Shown here: positions 1 to 8,728 of the stretch, in pieces
Numbering within the stretch: the stretch's first letter is position 1
How the letters are laid out: the number at the start of each line of letters is the position of its first letter
Origin: Scandinavium sp036271055
GTDB taxonomy: Bacteria; Pseudomonadota; Gammaproteobacteria; Enterobacterales; Enterobacteriaceae
Length of the DNA: 64,000 bases
Assembly (NCBI RefSeq): GCF_036271055.1
Contig: NZ_DATBBJ010000073.1
Location: 186,001-250,000 of the forward strand
Reading direction: 5' to 3'
The notes under the pieces: generated by a model
What the model was told of the DNA's origin: nothing
What the model saw: the letters and a program-made list of their open reading frames with translations, nothing else
Databases searched by the model: none
Made by a program: the position numbers and the translations under genes

Positions 1-150
1 CGTACGACGCAGATAACTTTGTTTTTCCAGCAGATTCAAATCCTGACGGATTGTCACCTCTGAAACCCCGGTCATCAGGGCGAGATCGGCAACGCTCATG
101 CGGCCTTTGTCGATCACCATTTGCAATATTGATTGTTGTCGGGCGTTCAT
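1..150 (-). CDS. yciT: DeoR-family transcriptional regulator, 5' end only
   Basis: The 50 codons read on the minus strand from the ATG at 150 to the window edge give an N-terminal DeoR-type winged helix: it begins MNARQQSILQMVIDKGRMSV and contains the recognition helix SEVTIRQDLNLLEK. This matches the start of E. coli YciT, a DeoR-family regulator linked to osmotic stress, and the position beside yciZ and the rpfR/pdeR gene is the E. coli order. The sugar-binding C-terminal domain lies outside the window, so nothing can be said about its integrity. Confidence 0.85.
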   Translation of the reverse strand, partial: MNARQQSILQMVIDKGRMSVADLALMTGVSEVTIRQDLNLLEKQSYLRRT

Positions 151-168
151 ATCTACATCACTGCTTTT

Positions 169-351
169 TTAAATTTCCCAGGGTGATTTCGGCTGAGCGG
201 ATTTGTGTTCCAGCTCGCCGGACGCCTGTGCCAAAAGTTCTGCTTTCAGAATTTCAAGATTGTTAATTGCAGAGTGGGTATCACCGCCCACCAGAATATC
301 CAGCACGGTATCAATACGTTGAGCTAACTGGCGCGCATCGAGGTTTGACAT
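169..351 (-). CDS. yciZ: UPF0509 family small protein YciZ
   Basis: A 60-residue protein starting MSNLDARQLAQRIDTVLDIL and ending KSPWEI, very close to E. coli YciZ (57 residues, same PWEI end). A longer reading from 441 is possible, but the added 30 residues have no family counterpart, so the ATG at 351 is chosen. It lies just downstream of nothing on its own strand and just upstream of yciT, with which it may be co-transcribed. The function of the UPF0509 family is unknown; no membrane segment or signal peptide is visible. Confidence 0.85.
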   Translation of the reverse strand: MSNLDARQLAQRIDTVLDILVGGDTHSAINNLEILKAELLAQASGELEHKSAQPKSPWEI

Positions 352-503
352 AGGCAATCCTGAGAGAAAAGTAATAAAAATCAATGATGCAAAAAAAGGC
401 GACAAAAGAGAAGCGGAAAATGTACGGGCACTAAAACACATAACATAAAATTATAAATTGCGACCACTACATTTTCGTGAGGAATGGGCTGAATTAGTCT
501 GAT

Positions 504-525
504 AAAGCGCGCAACGCGCTTTTTT
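504..525 (+). terminator. hairpin plus T-tract in the rpfF leader
   Basis: AAAGCGCG (504-511), loop CAA, CGCGCTTT (515-522), with an uninterrupted run of six T at 520-525. This is a textbook intrinsic-terminator shape, but it sits only about 13 bases before the rpfF start codon and ends right at its Shine-Dalgarno sequence (GAGG at 530-533). No promoter can fit between it and rpfF, so transcripts of rpfF must pass through it. It may act as an attenuator; that is inference. Confidence 0.6.
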
Positions 526-538
526 CTAAGAGGAAAAG

Positions 539-1411
539 ATGATGACTGTGATTAATCAGCCTACATGCAAATTGTTTACCGACGCTGAACGATTCACCCA
601 GCTCTCTGCTTACTACGAGGAGGAACGCCGTACCGTATGGATGTTATTACGTGCCCAACCGCGCCCGTGCTTTAATCACGCCCTGATTGAAGAAATCATG
701 AATCTCTCCTGGTTTGTTAAGCAGCAGGGGTTCGCCGTTGATTTCTGGGTGACAGGATCGCTGGTCTCAGGCATCTACAACACCGGGGGCGATCTGGGCT
801 TTTTTGTCGAATGTATCCGTCATGGCAGACGTGAAGCGCTGCGTGCTTACGCGCGAGCCTGCGTAGATTGTGTCCATGCGGCCTCGCGGGCGTTTGATAC
901 CGGAGCCATTAGCATCGCAATGGTTGAGGGAAGCGCGCTCGGCGGCGGATTTGAGGCGGCACTGGCACACCATTTCATCCTCGCCCAACGTGATGCGCGA
1001 ATGGGGTTCCCTGAGATTGCCTTCAATCTCTTCCCGGGAATGGGCGGTTACTCGCTGGTTAGCCGCCGTTCGGGCATGAAGCTCGCCGAGCAACTGATTT
1101 ATCGCGGAGAAGCACACACTGCGGAATGGCATGAACAGCGAGGTTTGGTGGATGTGTTATTTGAACCGGACAACAGCTATGTGTCGACCCGGACTTTCAT
1201 CGATACGCTCCAACCGAAGTTGAATGGCGTGCGTGCGATGCTGCGTGCTCGTCAACGGGTGTTGGCGCTACCGCGAAGCGAACTGATGGATATCACCGAG
1301 GACTGGGTCGATGCCGCGTTCTGCCTGCAAGAGAAAGACATTGCCTACATGGAACGTCTGGTCATGCTGCAAAACCGGCATACACAGGTCGCGCTGCGCA
1401 AAGCCAGCTAG
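539..1411 (+). CDS. rpfF: DSF synthase RpfF (crotonase fold)
   Basis: This 290-residue enoyl-CoA hydratase/crotonase-family protein should make a diffusible signal factor (cis-2-unsaturated fatty acid) from acyl-ACP by dehydration and thioester cleavage. The two glutamates that define RpfF activity (E141 and E161 in Xanthomonas RpfF) appear here as E139 in GSALGGGFEA and E159 in MGFPE, with the same 20-residue spacing, followed by LFPGMGGYSL. Length equals that of known RpfF. It converges on rpfR, its stop codon overlapping the rpfR stop region by four bases; this rpfF/rpfR pairing is known from Cronobacter, Serratia and Burkholderia, whereas E. coli K-12 keeps only the receptor gene. The GAGG at 530-533 supports the ATG at 539 or 542. 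Confidence 0.9.
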   Translation: MMTVINQPTCKLFTDAERFTQLSAYYEEERRTVWMLLRAQPRPCFNHALIEEIMNLSWFVKQQGFAVDFWVTGSLVSGIYNTGGDLGFFVECIRHGRREALRAYARACVDCVHAASRAFDTGAISIAMVEGSALGGGFEAALAHHFILAQRDARMGFPEIAFNLFPGMGGYSLVSRRSGMKLAEQLIYRGEAHTAEWHEQRGLVDVLFEPDNSYVSTRTFIDTLQPKLNGVRAMLRARQRVLALPRSELMDITEDWVDAAFCLQEKDIAYMERLVMLQNRHTQVALRKAS

Positions 1412-3411
1412 CGCAGCTTGCGGCTTTGACGCCGCTTTAGCCAACGCTCGAACACGGCAACGGGCATTGGTTTAGCAAACAGGAAACCTTGTCGTTCGTT
1501 GACGCCGTTCTTCGTCAGAAAGGCGTCTTCTTTTGCGCTCTCTACACCTTCCGCAATGACCTGCAAATTCAGGGCCTGCGCCACCGCCACAATCGCCCTG
1601 ACCAAAGACTGCGCGACAGAGTGTTTATGCACATCGCGCACGAAGATCTGGTCGAGTTTGATGGCATCAATCGGGAAACGCGCCAGTTGTGAAAGAGAAG
1701 AATAACCGGTGCCGAAATCATCAAGATGCACCTGAGCGCCCAGCGCGCTGAACTGCTGGATCACCGAATGCGCCAGCTCTTCGTTCTCAATCAGGCAGCT
1801 TTCCGTCAGCTCAACGTCGATAGGGCAATACTCAAAATTGAGGTCACGAAGTGCCTGCTTTAAATCGCTGAATATCGTCTGGTCGGCTAACTGGCGCGCC
1901 GAGACGTTCACCGCGACGCGCAGGTTTATGCCTTTATCACGCCAGGCCGCAACCTGGCGTACAACATCGAGCATCACCCAGCGCCCGAGGGGCACAATCA
2001 ACCCGGACTCTTCGGCATAAGAGATAAATTCGGTCGGAGGAATAAGACCACGTTCCGGCGATTGCCAGCGCACCAGCGCTTCAAGACTGCGCACTTCGCC
2101 GCGCCAGGTAATCTTTGGCTGATAGTGAATCACCAACTGATCGTTATCCAGCGCCTTACGCAGGTTGGTGTCGAGCCATAAATACTCAAACACCCGTTGG
2201 TTCATTTCGGGCGTGAAGACACAGAATTTCCCGCGACCGCCTTCTTTGGCGGTGTACATCGCAGTATCGGCGTTGCGGATCAGGCTTTCGCGGTCGTTGC
2301 CGTGTTGTGGCGCAAGAGAAATGCCAAGTGAGCAACCGCTATAAACTTCGATAAGCCCAATACGGAACGGATCACGCAGGCGGGTGAGAATGCGCGATGC
2401 CATTGCCTCCAAACCGCCCTGAGAGGTTTCTGTGGCGAGAATGATAAACTCATCGCCGCCAAGACGCGCCAGCGTCTGGCCATCTTCCAGGCAGCTTAAA
2501 ATCGACAGCGCAACCGACTGTAAAAGCTGATCGCCAAACATATGCCCGTAGGCATCGTTCACTTTTTTAAAGTTATCAAGATCGAGATAAACAATGCCGA
2601 CCTGATTATCGCCACGCGTATTAATCGCTTCGGTGATCATGTCGCTGATGGCATTACGGTTGGGCAGGCCGGTGATGGTATCGGTATTCGCCAGCACACG
2701 CAGACGCTCCTGGGCACGACGTTCTTCAGTAATGTCAGTGCCAGAGCAAATCAAATAGATTTCGTTTTTACCGCTGCCGCTGTGCACAAATTTATTGCGG
2801 AAGAGAAACAGGCGCTGACCTTTACGGGTTTTAACCCAGCGCTCGACTTCATAAGAGCTACCGTTCTTAAAAAAACCGCTGATATTCCGCCGGGAGGCCG
2901 CCGCTTCTGCCGGGCTCATAAAAAGCTTAAAAACGTTCTGGCCAATGACCTCTTGCTCTTTGAGCCCGGTGTATTCCTCGCTTAAACGATTGAAGCGTTG
3001 AATATTGCCATGGCGGTCGAGAATAACGATAACGGAGTTGGCTTCGGAAACGACCTGTTCGGCGAAAGACAGCCCTTGCACCAGATCGCGGGCAACAGAA
3101 CCGGTATCATCCCAGGCCGATGCGCTCCCGGCCCATTGTGATTTATTGATTTTACGTCCGACCAAATGAACCGGCACGGCGTTGCCGTACAAATTCAGGC
3201 TCAGCGTCAGGCTGGAGGTGATCACCGTCATTTCGCGGATAGTGTTTGCCTGATCTGCACTTAGCGCAACCACCTGACTGGTATCGGTTTCCTCGCTGGT
3301 TGCCAGATGCAGCGCATTACTGTCAGCTGACAATCGCCAATAGGGACTCGTGGTCCCCAGATACCGAAAGAGCAGGTTGTGCTCCAGTTCCTCAGCCATC
3401 TCTTCTCCCAA
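1408..3411 (-). CDS. rpfR: RpfR: DSF-sensing PAS-GGDEF-EAL cyclic-di-GMP enzyme
   Basis: A 667-residue cytoplasmic protein orthologous to E. coli PdeR (YciR/Gmr, about 661 residues). Domains in order: an N-terminal region of about 100 residues corresponding to the RpfF-interaction domain, a PAS domain (about 115-225), a GGDEF domain with an intact GGDEF at 318-322, and an EAL domain with intact EAL at 444-446 and DDFGTGYSSL. In Burkholderia and Cronobacter the PAS domain binds the DSF signal and raises phosphodiesterase activity. Both catalytic signatures look intact, so either activity is possible. No membrane segment is seen. The start at 3411 or the methionine five codons in are both plausible. 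Its partner rpfF is convergent and adjacent. Confidence 0.9.
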   Translation of the reverse strand: MGEEMAEELEHNLLFRYLGTTSPYWRLSADSNALHLATSEETDTSQVVALSADQANTIREMTVITSSLTLSLNLYGNAVPVHLVGRKINKSQWAGSASAWDDTGSVARDLVQGLSFAEQVVSEANSVIVILDRHGNIQRFNRLSEEYTGLKEQEVIGQNVFKLFMSPAEAAASRRNISGFFKNGSSYEVERWVKTRKGQRLFLFRNKFVHSGSGKNEIYLICSGTDITEERRAQERLRVLANTDTITGLPNRNAISDMITEAINTRGDNQVGIVYLDLDNFKKVNDAYGHMFGDQLLQSVALSILSCLEDGQTLARLGGDEFIILATETSQGGLEAMASRILTRLRDPFRIGLIEVYSGCSLGISLAPQHGNDRESLIRNADTAMYTAKEGGRGKFCVFTPEMNQRVFEYLWLDTNLRKALDNDQLVIHYQPKITWRGEVRSLEALVRWQSPERGLIPPTEFISYAEESGLIVPLGRWVMLDVVRQVAAWRDKGINLRVAVNVSARQLADQTIFSDLKQALRDLNFEYCPIDVELTESCLIENEELAHSVIQQFSALGAQVHLDDFGTGYSSLSQLARFPIDAIKLDQIFVRDVHKHSVAQSLVRAIVAVAQALNLQVIAEGVESAKEDAFLTKNGVNERQGFLFAKPMPVAVFERWLKRRQSRKLR

Positions 3412-3659
3412 ACCTACTTAAGCGCATCATTGGAATCGTTGTTAAAATCGGCACAGCCAGGTCACCCAAAAGACGTAGGGCTAAACGTATTGTATTGGCT
3501 TGTCATCGTATACTAGCCTTCTGGGTCGCAAAAAGAGCACCGACCAGGCAGGTTATTGTTTTTGCGTGACGATGCACTCTTTGATTGTGATCGCTTTTGA
3601 TGGAATGTGGGGGAAAAGAGGAAAAAAAGTGTGGAAGCAATCCCATTGCAGGGAAAGAA

Positions 3660-3690
3660 AAGGGCGGCTGGGCAATGATTAGCCGCCCTT
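3660..3690 (-). terminator. rnb intrinsic terminator
   Basis: A ten-base perfect stem (AAGGGCGGCT at 3660-3669 and AGCCGCCCTT at 3681-3690) with an eleven-base loop, five bases past the rnb stop codon. On the minus strand it is followed by TTCTTT. Confidence 0.8.
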
Positions 3691-3695
3691 AAGTG

Positions 3696-5633
3696 TTATG
3701 CCTGGAACGGACGCGCGATAACGCTGCGAGTTTCCATTCGGACTTCTGCGATGATGACATCAATCACATCGGTCACTTTGTACACGGTTTCACCTTTGAT
3801 CTGCACGGTGCCGCTTTCCTGGCTGCAAACCATTTCATCGCGCACGGCGTGCAGGAACGGAGCTGGAATAAACGCCACCGCACCGTTTTCCACCAGACGC
3901 ACGCGCATACCACCACGGCTGACATCAATGATTTCTGCCGCAAAACGGGTATCGGTGCCTGCTTTGTCGCTCAGGAAACGGGCGTACAACCAGTCAGCTA
4001 CGTCGCGTTCAGCCATGCGGTTCAGGCGACGGCGTTCAGCCATCTGAATCGTCGCATCGTCCTGTGGACGCGCTGGCGTTTCGCCTTTGATAATCGCTTT
4101 CAGCAGACGATGGTTCACCATATCGCCGTATTTACGGATAGGCGATGTCCAGGTGGCGTAAGCTTCGAGGCCCAGACCAAAGTGCGGGCCGGGTTCGGTG
4201 CTGATTTCTGCGAATGACTGGAAGCGACGAATACGGCTGTCGAGGAATGTCGTCGGCATCGCATCAAGTTCACGGCGCAGTTTGCAGAAACCGTCCAGCG
4301 TCAGCACTTCCTGAGGATCGACGTGGACATCATGCGTCTTCATCAGTTCGGAGAGCTGCTCGGTTTTGGCCGGATCAAAGCCGGTGTGCACGTTGTAAAT
4401 ACCGAAGCCCAATTTATCGCGCAGCACACGCGCGGCGCAGATATTGGCGGCAATCATTGATTCTTCAACGATGCGGTTCGCAATGCGACGCGGTTCAGCG
4501 ATGATATTCAGCACTTCGCCTTTATCACCGAGCACGAAGCGGTAGTCAGGACGGTCTTTAAACACCAGCGCGTGGGTCTGACGCCACTGCGCGCGCAGGC
4601 CGCAAATGCGTTCCAGCAGTTTGATTTGACCAGCGATCTCATCATTCTGCGGCTGCCAGTCGCCGTTGCCTTCCAGCCAGCCTGACACGTCGTCGTAAGC
4701 GAGCTTAGCTTTCGATTCGATGGTTGCGGTGAAGAATTCGATATCGTCTTCGATGGTGCCTTCGGCGTCGATTATCATGCGACAAGCGAGAACCGGACGC
4801 ACTTCATTGGCGCGCAGAGAGCACAGGTCGTCAGACAGTTCACGCGGCAGCATTGGGATGTTAAAGCCCGGTAGGTAGTTGGTGAACGCGCGAATTTTCG
4901 CGGCGTCGTCCAGCTTACTGCCTTCAGCAATCCATGCTGTCGGATCGGCAATAGCGACGGTCAGATGCAGTTTGCCGTCTTCGGCAACTTCGGCATACAG
5001 CGCATCATCCATATCCTGGGTGCTGGCACTGTCGATAGTCACGAAGTTCAGCGCGGTCAGGTCACGACGCTCAAGGCCTTCGTTCAGCATTTCGGTGGCG
5101 ATGCCTTCCGGTGCCACTTTCTCCAGATTGTGGCGCGCCAGCGTCACCCACCACGGCACGAAATGATCGTCGCCATAAGTAATGAAGTGGGTGAGGTCAG
5201 CGTAGAAGCTGCGGTCGCCTTTAAGCGGATGACGGCGCATTTCTGCAACGGCCCAGTCACCCTCTTTAAAATCGTGTTCCAGACCGCGCACAGGACGGCA
5301 CTGGATGGCATCTCTCAGCAGCGGATGATCGGGAACAATCGACAAACGATCGTCCTTCTTCTGCACACGGCCAACAAAACGCGTCAGGAAGGGCTCTACC
5401 AGTTCTTCTGGCTCGGCGCTTTCTTTGCCTTTATCCGCATGGATGGTGGCGATAATACGATCGCCATGCATCACTTTTTTCATCTGCGGTGGTGGGATGA
5501 AATAGCTTTTCTGGGCATCGACTTCGAGAAAACCAAAGCCTTTTTCAGTGCCTTTCACTACCCCTTCAGCGCGAGGGGTCTGGGAATGAAGTTGCTGTTT
5601 TAGCTGCGCAAGCAGCGGGTTGTCCTGAAGCAT
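3696..5633 (-). CDS. rnb: Exoribonuclease II (RNase II)
   Basis: A 645-residue 3'-5' hydrolytic exoribonuclease that degrades single-stranded RNA to small oligonucleotides; E. coli RNase II has 644 residues and begins with the same QDNPLLAQLKQQLHSQTPR after the first two positions. Two cold-shock domains occupy roughly the first 180 residues, the RNB catalytic domain follows with the acidic active site DSASTQDMDDAL (E. coli D201, D207, D209, D210; the residue before D207 is Q rather than E, which is not catalytic), and an S1 domain ends the protein at ETRSVIARPF. Single gene with its own terminator downstream. Confidence 0.97.
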   Translation of the reverse strand: MLQDNPLLAQLKQQLHSQTPRAEGVVKGTEKGFGFLEVDAQKSYFIPPPQMKKVMHGDRIIATIHADKGKESAEPEELVEPFLTRFVGRVQKKDDRLSIVPDHPLLRDAIQCRPVRGLEHDFKEGDWAVAEMRRHPLKGDRSFYADLTHFITYGDDHFVPWWVTLARHNLEKVAPEGIATEMLNEGLERRDLTALNFVTIDSASTQDMDDALYAEVAEDGKLHLTVAIADPTAWIAEGSKLDDAAKIRAFTNYLPGFNIPMLPRELSDDLCSLRANEVRPVLACRMIIDAEGTIEDDIEFFTATIESKAKLAYDDVSGWLEGNGDWQPQNDEIAGQIKLLERICGLRAQWRQTHALVFKDRPDYRFVLGDKGEVLNIIAEPRRIANRIVEESMIAANICAARVLRDKLGFGIYNVHTGFDPAKTEQLSELMKTHDVHVDPQEVLTLDGFCKLRRELDAMPTTFLDSRIRRFQSFAEISTEPGPHFGLGLEAYATWTSPIRKYGDMVNHRLLKAIIKGETPARPQDDATIQMAERRRLNRMAERDVADWLYARFLSDKAGTDTRFAAEIIDVSRGGMRVRLVENGAVAFIPAPFLHAVRDEMVCSQESGTVQIKGETVYKVTDVIDVIIAEVRMETRSVIARPFQA

Positions 5634-5714
5634 AATTTTGTATTTTCGTGGCCAAAAGAGCGGCTGACAGTTTTACGCGAATATACCTGTTGCGGCAAGT
5701 GAACTTTAAGCCTT

Positions 5715-6860
5715 TTACGTATCCAGAAATACCTCGCCAAGGCCGATTTTCAGGCGATTGAGCCAGCCGCATAAACTGCTGCGGGCCAGTAAAGCAAAAG
5801 CCTGTTCAGGTGAGAGTCCTCGTTCTGTCAGCGGCGTAAATTGCGCGGCGCTGAATCGGTCTGGTGCGCGTGTGATAAGTTGAATAGCCTGAATCGCGGC
5901 ATGCAGAAGTGGCTTCTCAGCGGCCCACTCCTGCAACGCGCGATCCCCTTGCAGCACGGTCTCTTTCAGCTTTGCATCGGACGCATTTTGCTGGAAACAG
6001 CTGACGCTGCCGTTAATACGGGAAGTGATAAGCGCACCCAGCGTAGCGAGTTCGCTATCAACGGGGAGCAGTGACAACAGCTCACTTTGCCACTCAAGTA
6101 ACGTTTCATCCCAAACGAGCAGCGGCGTCAGGCCGTCTAACGATTTCAATGAAAGACATCGGGCGAGCGCATCCATCTGTTCTACGCTGGCATGGCGAAT
6201 ATCAACTTCATCCAGCTCGGATTGCCAGCCATCGGAAAGTGAGGAAAACAGCGCGGCGGGCGCATCGTCCTGCATTGGCATTCCGGGGATCCAACGCACC
6301 GGTAATCCTAACAACGCCTGCCCGGCGGCAATCACTCGCGCCTGATAGCCAATAAACCCGACAATTTGGGTGATCAGCACAATATCCGGCGTGGTCAGCC
6401 CAACGGCATCAAGCTGCTGGCGCGACTGAGCACAAATAACAGACGGGGAGCTGGCAAGCTGGCGAGCGTATTGCGTGATTTGTGCCAACCGATGATTGCT
6501 TTCGCGCGACGAATCCGGGCCCGGAAGCGGTGCCAGTCGTGCGGCATAGTGATTGCACAACCTCTGAACGCCAAAGACCTGCGCCACGGTCAACGCGGTG
6601 CTCAGGCGCTCATAGGCGCTAAACGTATTCAGGCGGGTGACGGTCACAGCGTCAGGGAACAAATACTTCGCGATGTGCAGGGAAACCGCAAGCCAGGGTT
6701 GGTTTTCAGTAATGACAGCGTCGGGGAGGGTCAGATCCAGTAAAAATCGGTCTGTGACATAGGCGGCTTCCGGCACCAGCGGCAGCACATCGGCAGCCTG
6801 GTTTCTCGCTTGCGTTTCATGGTACCAATGGCTTTTGCCGTGAGCGCGGCTTTGCTCCAT
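5715..6860 (-). CDS. yciW: YciW, AhpD-like predicted oxidoreductase
   Basis: A 381-residue protein matching E. coli YciW (about 375-400 residues) in its position between fabI and rnb. The family has two alkylhydroperoxidase/carboxymuconolactone-decarboxylase-like halves: the segment around QIVGFIGYQARVIAAGQALL is characteristic. The CxxC pair of true AhpD enzymes is not visible, so peroxidase activity is doubtful. In E. coli the gene responds to sulfur supply through CysB and has been tied to cysteine metabolism; the biochemical reaction is not settled. Start at 6860 (ATG) is preceded by AAGGAAACCCC. Confidence 0.85.
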   Translation of the reverse strand: MEQSRAHGKSHWYHETQARNQAADVLPLVPEAAYVTDRFLLDLTLPDAVITENQPWLAVSLHIAKYLFPDAVTVTRLNTFSAYERLSTALTVAQVFGVQRLCNHYAARLAPLPGPDSSRESNHRLAQITQYARQLASSPSVICAQSRQQLDAVGLTTPDIVLITQIVGFIGYQARVIAAGQALLGLPVRWIPGMPMQDDAPAALFSSLSDGWQSELDEVDIRHASVEQMDALARCLSLKSLDGLTPLLVWDETLLEWQSELLSLLPVDSELATLGALITSRINGSVSCFQQNASDAKLKETVLQGDRALQEWAAEKPLLHAAIQAIQLITRAPDRFSAAQFTPLTERGLSPEQAFALLARSSLCGWLNRLKIGLGEVFLDT

Positions 6861-6977
6861 GGGGTTTCCTTCAGGACGTCGTATCGTTTATGGATAGCTA
6901 TCCTGACGTAAGGCGGGAGCAGGTAAAAATATTGAAGCGTGATAACAAATAACAGAGTGGAATAACGGAGGCAATCC

Positions 6978-6999
6978 GCCCCGCGAGAGCAGGGCGGAA
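6978..6999 (-). terminator. possible fabI terminator hairpin
   Basis: CCGCCC at 6978-6983 pairs with GGGCGG at 6994-6999, eight bases beyond the fabI stop codon on the minus strand. No clear T-tract follows (ATTGCC), so it may be an RNA-stabilising hairpin. Confidence 0.4.
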
Positions 7000-7006
7000 A
7001 GAGAAC

Positions 7007-7795
7007 TTATTTCAGTTCCAGTTCGTTCATCGCGGCGATGCTGAAACCACCGTCGACGTGAACGACTTCACCGGAGATACCAGCAGACAGGTCAGAACAC
7101 AGGAATGCGGCACTGTTGCCCACGTCTTCGATAGTCACGGTGCGGCGAATCGGGGTAACCGCTTCGCAGTGAGCCAGCATCTTACGGAAATCTTTGATAC
7201 CGGAAGCGGCCAGCGTACGGATTGGGCCAGCAGAGATACCGTTGACGCGAACGCCTTCAGGACCCATTGCGTTCGCCATATAACGTACGTTCGCTTCCAA
7301 AGAGGCTTTCGCCAGACCCATCACGTTGTAGTTAGGGATCGCGCGCTCAGCACCCAGGTAAGACAGTGTCAGCAGCGCTGAATTTGGGTTCAGCATCTCG
7401 CGGCAGGCTTTCGCCATTGCCACGAAGCTGTAAGAGCTGATGTCGTGCGCGATTTTGAAGCCTTCGCGGGTTACGGCGTTAACGTAGTCACCGTCCAGTT
7501 GGTCACCCGGCGCGAAGCCGATGGAGTGCACGAAACCATCAAATTTCGGCCACACTTTCGCCAGTTCAGCGAACATGCCATCGATGCTTTCGTCCTGAGC
7601 AACGTCGCATTCCAGAACAATGCTGGAACCCAGTTGAGCAGCAAACTCTTCAACACGGCCTTTCAGCTTCTCGTTCTGATAGGTGAAAGCCAGCTCAGCA
7701 CCTTCACGATGCATAGCTTGTGCGATACCGAAGGCGATGGACAGTTTGCTGGCAACGCCAGTGACCAGAATGCGCTTACCGGAAAGAAAACCCAT
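7007..7795 (-). CDS. fabI: Enoyl-[acyl-carrier-protein] reductase (NADH) FabI
   Basis: This 262-residue short-chain dehydrogenase catalyses the last step of each fatty-acid elongation cycle, reducing trans-2-enoyl-ACP with NADH. The length equals that of E. coli FabI and numbering holds throughout: catalytic Y146, Y156 and K163 (YNVMGLAKA) are present, and residues whose change gives triclosan tolerance are wild-type (G93 in SIGFAP, M159). The N-terminal VTGVASKLSIAFGIA is the FabI-type dinucleotide-binding loop. Monocistronic appearance, upstream of yciW. It supplies acyl-ACP, the substrate class of RpfF nearby. Confidence 0.98.
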   Translation of the reverse strand: MGFLSGKRILVTGVASKLSIAFGIAQAMHREGAELAFTYQNEKLKGRVEEFAAQLGSSIVLECDVAQDESIDGMFAELAKVWPKFDGFVHSIGFAPGDQLDGDYVNAVTREGFKIAHDISSYSFVAMAKACREMLNPNSALLTLSYLGAERAIPNYNVMGLAKASLEANVRYMANAMGPEGVRVNGISAGPIRTLAASGIKDFRKMLAHCEAVTPIRRTVTIEDVGNSAAFLCSDLSAGISGEVVHVDGGFSIAAMNELELK

Positions 7796-8026
7796 AGCTT
7801 TTAATCCTTATGTCATTGCTTATTTTTGGCTTTGAATTCATTAAGTTACTGTTCTCAAAGCCAGAATAGAGAGATAGCAGGGCGAAATTATAGCCCACTA
7901 CCTGCATGAATTGTCACGTAATTTTTACATTGCGCCCGGGATTCAGAATGCCAGAGAGTATAAAAACAACACCTTTCGATTATATCAGGTGCTGAAGCAG
8001 GGACTGATCCAACCTCATTACTGAGA

Positions 8027-8653
8027 TCAGTATTTGGGGGGAAGGTGCTTGATTTCGACAAGGCGACCATTTTCAATAGTGACGTAATCCCCGGCTCTGA
8101 GGTCGGCCAGAATCTTCATTATACTGCTGCGTGAGAGATGCGTCTTGTCGCGGATATAGCGCTCTACGGAGGTCTTTTCACGTAACATCTGCGGTTCATG
8201 GCTAAGTTCACGTAGCTGATTGCAGATGATCTCATAGGCCGTTGGTGCACTTAATTGCTTGCTATAGGAGAAGAGCTTACTGGTGACGACTCTCATATGT
8301 TGGACCAGAATTTCCCATTTCCCTTGTTCATCAATGCACTTATGCACTTCATCCAGGGTCATGGTTGCAATTTTGCATTGATCTGCCGTCACGATATACA
8401 CATCGTGAACACCCAAACCAACGAGTGTGGGGGCTTGTAGCGAGAGAATAAGTAGATTATCGGAGGCGCGATGGACTTCGACAGAACCTGACATGATCAT
8501 TCGACATAACGCCTCATTATTTTCCCAGAAAGATAATCGAATTCCTTTCCGATAGGATTGAGTAACCGCATGAGGTTCAAGGATTTCTACAAGTTCTTTT
8601 GCCCAAGGAAAAGATTGGCTTAACGCTGCTTCTGATACAGGTTTATCATTCAT
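8027..8653 (-). CDS. IprA-like winged-helix transcriptional regulator (first of tandem pair)
   Basis: A protein of about 208 residues from the ATG at 8653 (a GTG at 8707 would add 18 residues; neither has a good ribosome binding site). It has the layout of the IprA/YaiV family, a distant Crp-like fold: an N-terminal cyclic-nucleotide-binding-like beta domain (LSFWENNEALCRMIMSGSVE) and a C-terminal winged helix (KTHLSRSSIMKILADLRAG then YVTIENGRLVEI). No cAMP-binding signature is seen. Homologous to the next gene upstream, with which it shares the C-terminal pattern LSRS-IM-I-L--GDY--IENG-L--IK-LP. Adjacent to and divergent from the fimbrial operon, so fimbrial control is a reasonable inference. 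Confidence 0.7.
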   Translation of the reverse strand: MNDKPVSEAALSQSFPWAKELVEILEPHAVTQSYRKGIRLSFWENNEALCRMIMSGSVEVHRASDNLLILSLQAPTLVGLGVHDVYIVTADQCKIATMTLDEVHKCIDEQGKWEILVQHMRVVTSKLFSYSKQLSAPTAYEIICNQLRELSHEPQMLREKTSVERYIRDKTHLSRSSIMKILADLRAGDYVTIENGRLVEIKHLPPKY

Positions 8654-8728
8654 GAAGAGTAAATATCCAAGGAGGCAATGTACTTTGGCTAAGTATAGCC
8701 AGGACACGAATTGAACAGGAGTAAAAAA

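Noticed and set aside
2542..2985. Open frame of 147 codons on the plus strand
   Set aside because: It lies wholly inside rpfR on the opposite strand and shows no family features; long antisense frames are common opposite high-GC genes.
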